From: Oscillospiraceae bacterium
GTDB lineage: Bacteria > Bacillota > Clostridia > Oscillospirales > Oscillospiraceae
Length of the DNA stretch: 62,803 nt
Reading direction: 5' to 3'
Assembly (NCBI GenBank): GCA_021202845.1
Contig: JAJQCF010000014.1
Coordinates: forward strand, 1-62,803
Shown here: positions 15,890 to 24,145 of the stretch, piece after piece
Numbering within the stretch: position 1 is the first letter of the stretch
How the letters are laid out: each line of letters starts with the position of its first letter
Position numbers and translations under genes: made by a program
The notes under the pieces: generated by a model
The model's input: the letters and a program-made list of their open reading frames with translations, nothing else
Database searches by the model: none
Told to the model about the DNA's origin: nothing

Positions 15890-17470
15890 TTATTTTCCGC
15901 TGTCGCCGTAGTTGGAGAGCACGCGCGCCGAGGGGTCGTTCACGTTGCAGCCCTCCCAGTTCTTGTTGGGCATCCAGAAGTCTGCCACCATGCGCGCCTG
16001 TCCGGGGTAGTAGCGCTCGAACAGCTCGCGGTAGAGCAGAGATTCTTTAGTAAACGGCGTGGCAAAGTCGTACTTGGCGCGTTTTTCCTCATACTCGGCA
16101 TCGGTGTAAAGTCCCTCGGCGTACTCCTTGAGGTAATCGACCATCGAGTGACCGACGGCGTCGGAGAACGCGGCCTTTTCGCGCATGAGTATGTCGTGCG
16201 GCAGCCAGTCGCCCTCGAAGGCGTGGCGCAGCAGATACTTGCCCTTGTTGTAGACGTTCATCTTCTTTGCGGGGTCAATGCTCATGACGTACTGCACAAA
16301 GTCCAAGTCGCCGAACGGCACGCGTGCCTCCAGCGAGTTGACGGAAATGCTCCTGTCCGCGCGGAGAACGTCGTACATATGTATCTCGCGTATGCGCTTT
16401 TCCGCCTCGGTCTGAAATTCCTCCGGCGAGGGCGCGAAGTCGGTGTATTTGTAGCCGAAAAGCTCGTCGGATATTTCGCCCGTCATAATGACGCGGATAT
16501 CGGTCGTCTCGTGTATGGCCTTGCAGACGAGGTACATTCCTATGCTGGCGCGTATGGTGGTGATGTCGTAGGTGCCCAGCATTGCCACAACGCTCGGCAG
16601 AGCCTCCAGCACGTCGTCCTTGGTGATGATAACCTCGGTGTGGTCGGCGTGGAGGTAGTCCGCCACCTCCTTGGCGTACTTGAGGTCTATGGCGTCCGTG
16701 CTCATGCCTATGGCGAAGGAGCGTATGGGCTTATCCAGCAGCTTGGCGCTCACGGCGCAGACCAGCGAGCTGTCCAGTCCGCCGGAGAGCAGGAAGCCCA
16801 CGGGCACATCCGAGTCAAGGCGCTTTTCAATGCCCTTAATGAGCTTTTCGCGTATATTTTTGCAGATGGTTTCCACGTCGTCGCGGCAGACGCTCTCCAC
16901 GCGCGTCATGTCGCGGTAGCAGTGGAACTCGCCGCCGGCGTAGTAGTGTCCCGGCGGGAAAGGTTTAATCTCGTCCACAACGCCCACAAGGTTCTTGGCC
17001 TCGCTGGCGAACACCATGCCGCCGCTGTGGTCCTCGCCGTAGAACAGCGGACGGATGCCGATGGGGTCGCGGGCGGCTATGAGCTCGCGCTTTTCGGCGT
17101 CGTATATCACCATGGCGAACTCGGCGTCCAGCATACGGAACACGTCGAGGCCGTACTTTTCGTAGAGGGGCAGCAGTATTTCGCAGTCGGATTCACCGGC
17201 AAACACATAGCCCTCCGCTTGCAGCTGGCGCTTTATGGGGCGGAAGCCGTAAATTTCTCCGTTGCAGACCAGCATATTGCCGCCGCGCTCAAAAGGCTGC
17301 ATACCCTCAGGCTGCACGCCCATGATTGAAAGGCGGTGAAAAGCCAGCATACCGCCCTCAAACTCTATAATGCGCGACATATCGGGGCCGCGGGATTTTG
17401 TCTTTTTGAAGCCTCTCAGCAGCGTATCATAAGGAATTTCGCTGCCGAGGTAACCGAAAATGGAACACAT
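15890..17470 (-). CDS. asnB: Asparagine synthase (glutamine-hydrolysing)
   Basis: This 526-aa enzyme has an N-terminal class II glutaminase domain (Cys2 in MCSIFGYLG; CNGEIYGF near 70) and a C-terminal synthetase domain with the ATP pyrophosphatase loop SGGLDSSLVCAV near 230. It converts aspartate, glutamine and ATP to asparagine and glutamate in the cytosol. It is the last of three nitrogen genes (glnA, amt-PII, asnB) on this strand. It has its own consensus promoter and a leader hairpin, so it can be expressed independently. Length is typical. Confidence 0.93.
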   Translation of the reverse strand: MCSIFGYLGSEIPYDTLLRGFKKTKSRGPDMSRIIEFEGGMLAFHRLSIMGVQPEGMQPFERGGNMLVCNGEIYGFRPIKRQLQAEGYVFAGESDCEILLPLYEKYGLDVFRMLDAEFAMVIYDAEKRELIAARDPIGIRPLFYGEDHSGGMVFASEAKNLVGVVDEIKPFPPGHYYAGGEFHCYRDMTRVESVCRDDVETICKNIREKLIKGIEKRLDSDVPVGFLLSGGLDSSLVCAVSAKLLDKPIRSFAIGMSTDAIDLKYAKEVADYLHADHTEVIITKDDVLEALPSVVAMLGTYDITTIRASIGMYLVCKAIHETTDIRVIMTGEISDELFGYKYTDFAPSPEEFQTEAEKRIREIHMYDVLRADRSISVNSLEARVPFGDLDFVQYVMSIDPAKKMNVYNKGKYLLRHAFEGDWLPHDILMREKAAFSDAVGHSMVDYLKEYAEGLYTDAEYEEKRAKYDFATPFTKESLLYRELFERYYPGQARMVADFWMPNKNWEGCNVNDPSARVLSNYGDSGK

Positions 17471-17503
17471 AAGTTTTTCATTCTCCTGTCTGTCTATGAA
17501 AGA

Positions 17504-17543
17504 CTATGCGCAGCTGTCGCCCTAAACGAATAACTGCGCATAG
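17504..17543 (-). promoter_or_regulatory. Hairpin in the asnB 5' leader
   Basis: CTATGCGCAG (17504-17513) and CTGCGCATAG (17534-17543) form a perfect 10-bp stem with a 20-nt loop, inside the leader between the promoter and the asnB start. No U-run follows on the minus strand. It could be an RNA- or protein-binding control element or a stabilising structure. Confidence 0.5.
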
Positions 17544-17552
17544 CATTTGTTT

Positions 17553-17581
17553 ATTTTACTTTACCGCGCCGAGCTTGTCAA
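17553..17581 (-). promoter_or_regulatory. asnB promoter
   Basis: On the minus strand TTGACA (17576-17581), a 17-bp spacer and TAAAAT (17553-17558) lie about 85 bp ahead of asnB. Confidence 0.75.
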
Positions 17582-17625
17582 GTGGATAATCCAATTTTAA
17601 CATTTTGCACATTAAAATTTGATTT

Positions 17626-19410
17626 TTACTCCACGTCCTGCATGGCGTCGTAGCCTTCCTCGCCGGTGCGGACCTTGATGGCGTTCTCAACATTGTAGAC
17701 GAATATCTTGCCGTCGCCTATGTGACCGGTGTACAGAACCTTTTTCGCAGTCTCCACAACCGCGCGCACGGGAACCTTGGCCACAACTATGTCAACCTGA
17801 ATCTTCGGCAGCAGCGAGGGCTCGACGGCAACGCCGCGGTAGTACTCCGGCTTGCCCTTCTGCGCGCCGCAGCCCATTACGTGCGCCACGGTCATGCCGG
17901 TGATGCCAATGTCCATCATAGCGGTCTTGAGCGGCTCAAGCATACGCTCCTTGCAGATTATCTCCACCTTGGTCAGCTTCACGCCGTCCGGCGAAGGCGC
18001 GTCGGGCATGGGCGTCGGCTCCTCGTAGTTGGGGGCAACCGTGACCTCTACGGCCTTGGCGGCGGGTACGTCGCCAGTGATGGAGGATACATAAGAGGTG
18101 AAGTCCGTGCCGTAAACGTTGTTCGAGGAAATGGCGAAGCCCGCGTAGGCGCTCGCCAGACCGTGCTCGCTGATGTCCAGTCCCTGTGTCTCCTCGTCGG
18201 CGGAAACTCTCAGTCCGAATATAGCCTTGATGAGCAGGAACACAACGGCCATGCATACGGCAGCCCAAGCCGCCACGGATATGAAGCCCAGCAGCTGAAT
18301 GCCCAGCAGCTCGAAGCCGCCGCCGTAGAACAGACCGGTTATCTCCTCGCCCGCGGAGTTGGCGAGGCTGTAGCCGGGGGCGGAGTTGGTGGCGAAAAGT
18401 CCGACGGCTATGGTGCCCCAAATACCGTTGACACAGTGGACGGCGACAGCGCCCACAGGGTCGTCTATGCGCAGCTTGTAGTCCAGCAGCCAGATGCCGA
18501 ACACAACCAGCAGTCCGGCGACGATGCCGATTATGGCGGCGCCGAGCGCGTCAGTGCAGTCACAGGGCGCGGTAATGGCGACAAGTCCCGCGAGGGAGGC
18601 GTTCAGGCACATGGAAACATCGGGCTTGCCGTACTTAATCCAAGTGAATATCATGGTGGTGACGGTCGCCAGCGCGGGGGCAACGGTGGTGGTGAGGAAA
18701 ATAGAGCCGAGCTGGTCAACGCTGGTGGCTGCCGCGCCGTTGAAGCCGTACCAGCCGAGCCAGAGGATAAAGCAGCCGAGGCAGCCGAGCGGCAGGTTGT
18801 GAGCGGGGAACGCGCCGACCTTTATTTTGCCGTCGCTCGTCTTGTTGAACTTGCCGATGCGCGGCCCGACTATTTTAGCGCCGACGAGAGCGGCGATGCC
18901 GCCGACCATGTGTATGGCGCAGGAACCTGCGAAGTCATGGAAGCCGAGCTGTGCCAGCCAGCCGCCGCCCCAAATCCAGTGCGCCTCGATGGGGTAAATA
19001 AGGCCGGAAATAACGGCGGAATATACGCAGTAGGAGAGGAACTTTGTGCGCTCGGCCATAGCGCCTGAGACAATGGTGGCGGTGGTGGCGCAGAACACAA
19101 GGTTGAACACGAAGTTTGACCAGTCAAAGCTCTCGTAAGCCGTGAAAATGTCAAATCCGGGCTTGCCGATGAATCCTACAAGGTCCTCGCCAAGCAGCAG
19201 GCCGAAGCCTATGATAATGAACATTACAGTGCCGATGCAGAAGTCCATAAGGTTCTTCATCAGTATGTTGCCGGTGTTTCTTGCTCTGGTGAAGCCCGCT
19301 TCGACCATTGCGAAGCCTGCCTGCATCCAAAAGACGAGCGCGGCGCCTATAAGAAACCATACGCCAAACACTTCTCCGGAGATAAGCTCCAGTACTGAAC
19401 TCTCTGTCAT
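17626..19410 (-). CDS. amt: Ammonium transporter fused to a PII regulatory domain
   Basis: This 594-aa protein joins an Amt/Rh channel (about residues 1-430, around 11 membrane segments; ends near GLDISEHGLASAYAGF) through a Pro-rich linker to a complete GlnB/GlnK domain (about 480-594). The PII part starts LTKVEIICKERMLEPLK, has the T-loop tyrosines (PEYYRGVAVE) and ends TGHIGDGKIFVYNVENAIKV. Amt imports ammonium and PII normally gates it according to ATP/ADP/2-oxoglutarate; here the gate is tethered. TAAGGAG precedes the ATG. It follows glnA after a terminator-like hairpin, so expression may depend on readthrough or an unseen promoter. Confidence 0.93.
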   Translation of the reverse strand: MTESSVLELISGEVFGVWFLIGAALVFWMQAGFAMVEAGFTRARNTGNILMKNLMDFCIGTVMFIIIGFGLLLGEDLVGFIGKPGFDIFTAYESFDWSNFVFNLVFCATTATIVSGAMAERTKFLSYCVYSAVISGLIYPIEAHWIWGGGWLAQLGFHDFAGSCAIHMVGGIAALVGAKIVGPRIGKFNKTSDGKIKVGAFPAHNLPLGCLGCFILWLGWYGFNGAAATSVDQLGSIFLTTTVAPALATVTTMIFTWIKYGKPDVSMCLNASLAGLVAITAPCDCTDALGAAIIGIVAGLLVVFGIWLLDYKLRIDDPVGAVAVHCVNGIWGTIAVGLFATNSAPGYSLANSAGEEITGLFYGGGFELLGIQLLGFISVAAWAAVCMAVVFLLIKAIFGLRVSADEETQGLDISEHGLASAYAGFAISSNNVYGTDFTSYVSSITGDVPAAKAVEVTVAPNYEEPTPMPDAPSPDGVKLTKVEIICKERMLEPLKTAMMDIGITGMTVAHVMGCGAQKGKPEYYRGVAVEPSLLPKIQVDIVVAKVPVRAVVETAKKVLYTGHIGDGKIFVYNVENAIKVRTGEEGYDAMQDVE

Positions 19411-19480
19411 TGTTGGTCACTCCTTAAAAAATAGTCTCTTTTTTGCCATGAATTAGGCGAAATCTGGGATTTTTGCTTAT

Positions 19481-19530
19481 AAAAAGCCCCCGGTACAGCT
19501 TCGGCGTCTTTGCCGAAGCCATCCCGGAGG
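19481..19530 (-). terminator. Terminator after glnA
   Basis: On the minus strand CTTCGGC-aaagac-GCCGAAG sits inside an outer CCGGG/CCGGG-rich stem and is followed by GGGGGCTTTTTAT. Confidence 0.75.
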
Positions 19531-19586
19531 CAATAAGCCGGGATAAAATTTTGCTGTGGTACGTTATTTCAGCGGCGTCGCTGAGT

Positions 19587-21680
19587 TTATCTTACGCTGA
19601 ACAGCAGCTCGCCGTAGCTGGGATACGGCCAGTAGTCGGAGCTCGTCATTGTCTCCATCTGGTCAACGGTGGCGCGCAGGGCGTTCATGCGGGTGAATAC
19701 GCTGTCGTGGTAGTAGCGAGCCAGCTCCACGGAGTCGGTCACGTCCTTGGCGTTCATCAGCGCCTCCTCCAGAGCAACTACTTCCTCGTAGGCCTCGGAG
19801 CAGAGTGCGCTGAGCTGGGCGGCGGTCTTTTCCTCATACTCGCAGCTTATGGCCTCGGAAACGCTCTTCTTCGCGCCTATGGTTCCGGCGAGCTCGGACA
19901 CATAGCCGCTCACTGCGGGGAGAATGTCGCGCTTGGCCATTTCCAGCATTGTCTGCGCCTCGATGGAAATAATCTTGCTGTAGCCCTCGGCCTTTATCTC
20001 GCAGCGGGACACCATTTCCTCCTTCGTCAGCACCTTGTGCGAGGTGAAGAGCTTGATGTTCTTCTCCGCCAGATAGTAGGGCAGGCAGTCGGGGGTGGAC
20101 TTGAGGTTCAGCAGACCTCTGGACTCGGCCTCGGCAATCCAAGAGTCGTCGTAGCCGTTGCCGTTGAAGATTATGCGCTTATGCTCGACAATGGTCTTTT
20201 TGATGAGGTCGTGCAGAGCGTCCTCAAAGTTTTCCGCAGTCTCCAGCGTGTCGGCAAACTGCTTCAGCTCCTCGGCAACCGCGGTGTTCAGCACGAAGTT
20301 GCAGCCGGAAATGGAGGCGGAGGAGCCGACCATGCGGAACTCGAACTTGTTGCCCGTGAAAGCGAAGGGCGAGGTGCGGTTGCGGTCTGTCGTGTCGCGG
20401 GAGAAACGGGGTATGGTGTGTACGCCTATCTTCATCAGCGTCTTGCCCGCGCCCTCGTAGGACTCGTCTTTTTCGATGGCCTCCAATATGCCCTCCAACT
20501 CGTCGCCGAGGAAGATGGACACAACCGCGGGGGGAGCCTCGTTCGCGCCCAGACGGTGGTCGTTGCCCGCGCCCGCAACGGAGATGCGGAGCATATCCTG
20601 ATATTCGTCCACGGCCTTGATTACGGCGCAGAGGAACAGAAGGAACTGCGCATTTTCATAAGGCGTAGCGCCGGGCTCCAGCAGGTTCGCGCCCGTGTCG
20701 GTGCTCAGGCTCCAGTTATTGTGCTTGCCGCTGCCGTTGACGCCGGCGAAGGGCTTTTCGTGCAGCAGGCATACCATGCCGTGGCGCTTTGCTATTTTCT
20801 GCAGCAGCTCCATAGTGAGCTGGTTGTGGTCGGTGGCGATGTTGGTGGTGGTGAAGATGGGCGCTATCTCGTGCTGCGCGGGGGCAACCTCGTTGTGCTC
20901 CGTCTTGGCATAGATGCCGAGCTTCCACAGCTCCTCGTCCAGCTCCTTCATAAACGCCGCCACGCGGGACTTGATGGTGCCGAAGTAGTGGTCCTCAAGC
21001 TCCTGACCCTTGGGGGGCTTGGCGCCGAACAGCGTGCGGCCGGTGTAGATGAGGTCGGGGCGCTGGTCGTAAACCTCCTTGTCGATGAGGAAGTACTCCT
21101 GCTCGGGGCCGACAGTTGTTTTCACGCTCTTGGCGGTGGTGTTGCCGAAAAGTCTCAGCACACGTATGGCCTGATTGCTGATGGCCTCCATTGAGCGCAG
21201 CAGCGGCGTCTTTTTGTCCAGCGCCTCGCCGCCGTAGGAGCAGAATGCCGTGGGAATGCACAGCACGCCGTCTTTGATAAATGCATAGCTTGTGGGGTCC
21301 CACGCCGTGTAGCCGCGGGCCTCGAACGTGGCGCGCAGGCCGCCGGAGGGGAAGGAGCTTGCGTCCGGCTCGCCCTGAATGAGCTCCTTGCCGGAGAACT
21401 CCATGATAACCTTGCCGTCGCCGGTGGGAGAAATGAACGAGTCGTGCTTTTCCGCCGTGATGCCGGTCATGGGCTGGAACCAGTGCGTGTAGTGCGTGGC
21501 GCCCTTTTCTATAGCCCAGTCCTTCATTGCGTTGGCGATTACGGTCGCCACGTCGGTGTCAAGCCTCTCGCCGTTGGCGATGGAGCTTTGGAGCTTTTTA
21601 TATGTTTCCCTCGGCAGACGCGCTTTCATCACGGTGTCGTTGAAAACATTGGAGCCGAAAATCTCTGAAACCTTTGCCAT
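19587..21680 (-). CDS. glnA: Glutamine synthetase, type III
   Basis: At 697 aa this is the long type III glutamine synthetase (GlnN class) found in Clostridia and Bacteroides. It shows the type III N-terminal domain, the catalytic blocks [10 protein letters not shown] (near 170), [14 protein letters not shown] (around 265), [15 protein letters not shown] (near 310) and the C-terminal extension. It makes glutamine from glutamate, ammonia and ATP, feeding asnB with amide nitrogen. It is first in the nitrogen cluster and is preceded by a consensus promoter and a leader terminator, suggesting control by attenuation. Confidence 0.93.
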   Translation of the reverse strand: MAKVSEIFGSNVFNDTVMKARLPRETYKKLQSSIANGERLDTDVATVIANAMKDWAIEKGATHYTHWFQPMTGITAEKHDSFISPTGDGKVIMEFSGKELIQGEPDASSFPSGGLRATFEARGYTAWDPTSYAFIKDGVLCIPTAFCSYGGEALDKKTPLLRSMEAISNQAIRVLRLFGNTTAKSVKTTVGPEQEYFLIDKEVYDQRPDLIYTGRTLFGAKPPKGQELEDHYFGTIKSRVAAFMKELDEELWKLGIYAKTEHNEVAPAQHEIAPIFTTTNIATDHNQLTMELLQKIAKRHGMVCLLHEKPFAGVNGSGKHNNWSLSTDTGANLLEPGATPYENAQFLLFLCAVIKAVDEYQDMLRISVAGAGNDHRLGANEAPPAVVSIFLGDELEGILEAIEKDESYEGAGKTLMKIGVHTIPRFSRDTTDRNRTSPFAFTGNKFEFRMVGSSASISGCNFVLNTAVAEELKQFADTLETAENFEDALHDLIKKTIVEHKRIIFNGNGYDDSWIAEAESRGLLNLKSTPDCLPYYLAEKNIKLFTSHKVLTKEEMVSRCEIKAEGYSKIISIEAQTMLEMAKRDILPAVSGYVSELAGTIGAKKSVSEAISCEYEEKTAAQLSALCSEAYEEVVALEEALMNAKDVTDSVELARYYHDSVFTRMNALRATVDQMETMTSSDYWPYPSYGELLFSVR

Positions 21681-21730
21681 TGTGCTTGATAACCCCTTTC
21701 GGTTGAATTTTCCCCTGATAAATTTTCTGA

Positions 21731-21785
21731 CAAAAGGAAAAACGGCAAGGACGTACAGAATTTATCTGCGACATCATTGCCGTTT
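21731..21785 (-). promoter_or_regulatory. Terminator-like attenuator in the glnA leader
   Basis: On the minus strand AAACGGCAA pairs with TTGCCGTTT (21777-21785 with 21740-21748), enclosing a second stem with CAGA/TCTG around a TAAAT loop. The hairpin is followed by TTTCCTTTTG. It lies between the glnA promoter and its start, so it should terminate early unless antagonised. The apical loop does not match the AxxxGx hexaloop of ANTAR targets. Confidence 0.65.
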
Positions 21786-21796
21786 CACTTGCGCTT

Positions 21797-21825
21797 ACTT
21801 TACAACACTTTCGCCAAATTGTCAA
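21797..21825 (-). promoter_or_regulatory. glnA promoter
   Basis: TTGACA (21820-21825), a 17-bp spacer and TAAAGT (21797-21802) on the minus strand, directly ahead of the attenuator hairpin. Confidence 0.7.
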
Positions 21826-21942
21826 GCGGTTTTTTGATGTTTTTGCATAACGCAGAATTTCCGCCCGTCCTCGCCGCGGCCTTTTGGCGAAAACAGATAA
21901 TAACTCAAGACGGCAAATGACAAAAACCTTTGCGGTTTATGA

Positions 21943-21971
21943 TTGCATTTGACAAAACGATGTGGTATACT
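21943..21971 (+). promoter_or_regulatory. murA promoter
   Basis: TTGCAT (21943-21948), a 17-bp spacer and TATACT (21966-21971). Transcription would begin near 21978, which rules out the more upstream murA start codons. Confidence 0.6.
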
Positions 21972-22016
21972 GAGGTAAAATTGGATATGGTGATTTTTCT
22001 GAAAAGGACTGATACT

Positions 22017-23315
22017 TTGGATAAATATGTTATCAGGGGCGGAAGGCAGCTGCACGGAGAGGTTGACATCTCCGGCGCCAAAAACGCTGCCGTTGCCATC
22101 ATTCCGGCCGCGCTTATGGTAAAGGGCGTCTGCCGCCTTGAAAACATTCCCGAAATAAGCGACACGGACAAGCTCCTGCAAATTCTCTCCCGTATGGGCG
22201 CGCGCGTCAGCTACCTCGGCAAAAACGCCGTCGAGCTCGACTGCACCAGCGTCCATATGAGCGACGATATATATGACATGACGCGCACAATCCGCGCTTC
22301 TTACTATTTAATAGGCTCCATGCTGGGGCGCTTCGGCGAGGCTAAGTCCACAATGCCGGGCGGCTGCAACTTCGGAGTCAGGCCGATTGACCAGCACATA
22401 AAGGGCATGGTCGCCTTGGGCGCGGAAATGGACACCGGCGGCGGCTTCATAACCGCCAAGGCCAAGGGCGGCAGGCTGCGCGGGTGCAAAATATTTCTCG
22501 ACAAGGTCTCCGTCGGTGCGACAATAAACGTCATGCTCGCCGCCACGCTGGCCGAGGGGCGCACAGTTATAGAAAACGTCGCCAGAGAGCCGCACATCGT
22601 TGACCTCGCCAACTTCCTCAACTCAATGGGCGCGGACATACGCGGCGCGGGCACGGACGTTATAAAAATCCGCGGCGTGGACTCGCTGCACGGCGGCGCT
22701 TACACGCTCATTCCCGACCAGATTGAGGCCGGAACCTATATGGCCGCTGTCACCGCGACGGGCGGAGAAATTATACTCAACAACGTAATACCCAAGCACC
22801 TTGAGTGCATCAGCGCCAAGCTCACAGAAATGGGCGCGGAGGTTGAGGAGTATGGCGACAGAGTTCTGGTTCGCCGCACCCAGCCGCTCCGACACACGAA
22901 CCTCAAGACCCGCCCCTACCCCGGCTTCCCCACGGATATGCAGCCGCAGCTGAGTACGGTGCTGTGTTTGGCCGACGGCGTGAGCGTCGTCACCGAGGGT
23001 ATCTGGGACAACCGCTATAAATACGTCAACGAGCTTCGCAAAATGGGCGCGGAGATTCAGGTTGACGGCAAAACAGCTATCATAGAAGGCCCCGTCCAGC
23101 TCCGCGGCGCGCCCGTTGCCGCCTGCGACTTGCGCGCGGGAGCCGCCATGCTCATTGCCGGTCTGGTCGCCGAGGGCGAGACGACAATTGAGGACGTCAT
23201 ATATATAGAGCGCGGCTATCAGGACTTTGTCGGCAAACTGCAGCGGCTGGGCGCGGACGTGCGTGTTGTGTCCGTGCCGGACGAGCCCTGCCCCGCCGTG
23301 CCCGACGTTGGCTGA
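22017..23315 (+). CDS. murA: UDP-N-acetylglucosamine 1-carboxyvinyltransferase
   Basis: This protein of about 432 aa catalyses the first committed step of peptidoglycan synthesis, adding enolpyruvate to UDP-GlcNAc. It shows the N-terminal LDKYVIRGGRQLHGEVDISG with the catalytic Lys in SGAKNAAV, the active-site Cys in GGCNFGVRPIDQH (near 120) and FPTDMQPQLS near 305. The TTG start at 22017 is chosen because AAAGGA lies 8 nt upstream and the deduced transcript starts near 21978. Longer frames starting at 21930 would begin before the promoter. It leads a four-gene plus-strand run. Confidence 0.93.
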   Translation: MDKYVIRGGRQLHGEVDISGAKNAAVAIIPAALMVKGVCRLENIPEISDTDKLLQILSRMGARVSYLGKNAVELDCTSVHMSDDIYDMTRTIRASYYLIGSMLGRFGEAKSTMPGGCNFGVRPIDQHIKGMVALGAEMDTGGGFITAKAKGGRLRGCKIFLDKVSVGATINVMLAATLAEGRTVIENVAREPHIVDLANFLNSMGADIRGAGTDVIKIRGVDSLHGGAYTLIPDQIEAGTYMAAVTATGGEIILNNVIPKHLECISAKLTEMGAEVEEYGDRVLVRRTQPLRHTNLKTRPYPGFPTDMQPQLSTVLCLADGVSVVTEGIWDNRYKYVNELRKMGAEIQVDGKTAIIEGPVQLRGAPVAACDLRAGAAMLIAGLVAEGETTIEDVIYIERGYQDFVGKLQRLGADVRVVSVPDEPCPAVPDVG

Positions 23316-23327
23316 AAAGCCGAAAAT

Positions 23328-23810
23328 ATGCTCTCTGTAAAGCTGATATGCGTCGGCAAAATGAAAGAAAAGCACTTTTGCGACGCTTTTGAGGAATACA
23401 GCAAGCGGCTGGGCGCGTTCTGCCGCTTTGAGGTTGAGGAAATTGCGGAGCAGCGTCTGCCGGACAGCCCGTCCGCGGCGGAAATTGCCGCGGCGCTGCG
23501 GCGCGAGGCCGAGGCCATACGCAAAAAGCTGCCAGCGGGCGCGGCGGTCACGGCCATGTGCGTCGAGGGGCGCGAGATGTCAAGCCCGCAGCTGGCCGCA
23601 TACATAGCCAAAACGGCCTCCGGCGGTACAAGCCGCCTCTGCTTTCTTGTGGGCGGCAGCTTTGGTCTGGACGAGGAACTGAAACGCGAGGCCTCACTGC
23701 GCCTTTCCATGTCGGCAATGACGTTTCCCCACCACTTGGCGCGAATCATGCTGGCCGAGCAGCTCTACAGAGCTTTCACTATAAACGCGGGAGCGCGCTA
23801 TCACAAATGA
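23328..23810 (+). CDS. rlmH: 23S rRNA (pseudouridine1915-N3)-methyltransferase
   Basis: This 160-aa SPOUT methyltransferase matches RlmH over its full length. It starts LSVKLICVGKMKEK, binds SAM with the knot region FLVGGSFGLDEELK (about 107-120), and ends LAEQLYRAFTINAGARYHK. It methylates pseudouridine 1915 in helix 69 of 23S rRNA. It lies 12 bp after murA in the same direction. Confidence 0.93.
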   Translation: MLSVKLICVGKMKEKHFCDAFEEYSKRLGAFCRFEVEEIAEQRLPDSPSAAEIAAALRREAEAIRKKLPAGAAVTAMCVEGREMSSPQLAAYIAKTASGGTSRLCFLVGGSFGLDEELKREASLRLSMSAMTFPHHLARIMLAEQLYRAFTINAGARYHK

Positions 23811-23824
23811 GAGGGAGAAGCCCC

Positions 23825-24145
23825 ATGGACGGAGAAAAAAATTTTGCGCTGTCGGATTTGCCGGGCGAGCTGAGAAAGCGCTGGCCGCTCACCGCGGACG
23901 GTGCGCCGGAGCCTCCGCGCTACTTAACAAGCCTCTCGTGCGTTGACATGGCTGACACCGTCACCGCCGCAATGTTGGAGGCCTACGGCATTCCCGTTCT
24001 GCGCCTGCACCCGGGCGACGGCGACTTCGGCAAACTCATTCTCGGTATAAGCGGCACGGGCACCGACCTGTATGTGCCGGATAACTTATATAATGATGCA
24101 AAAATGCTGATGGAGGCTGAACCTGATGACGACTTACAGGGCTGA
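23825..24145 (+). CDS. Small DUF2007-like (putative signal-transducing) protein
   Basis: This 106-aa protein starts at ATG 23825 with AGGGAG upstream. The central part, CVDMADTVTAAMLEAYGIP then VLRLHPG and a C-terminal TDLYVPDNLYNDAKMLM, fits the DUF2007 pattern of small proteins of unknown function (beta strand, helix, IPV strand, DLYV-P strand, helix). It overlaps the phosphoglucomutase start by 20 bp, so the two are translationally coupled. Confidence 0.65.
   Translation: MDGEKNFALSDLPGELRKRWPLTADGAPEPPRYLTSLSCVDMADTVTAAMLEAYGIPVLRLHPGDGDFGKLILGISGTGTDLYVPDNLYNDAKMLMEAEPDDDLQG

Noticed and set aside
21740-21785. ANTAR-type antiterminator target in the glnA leader
   Set aside because: The apical loop does not show the AxxxGx hexaloop and no tandem P1/P2 pair is seen, so only a generic attenuator is claimed.
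21930-22016. Longer murA start
   Set aside because: It begins upstream of the deduced promoter; the TTG at 22017 has a proper ribosome site and matches homolog length.
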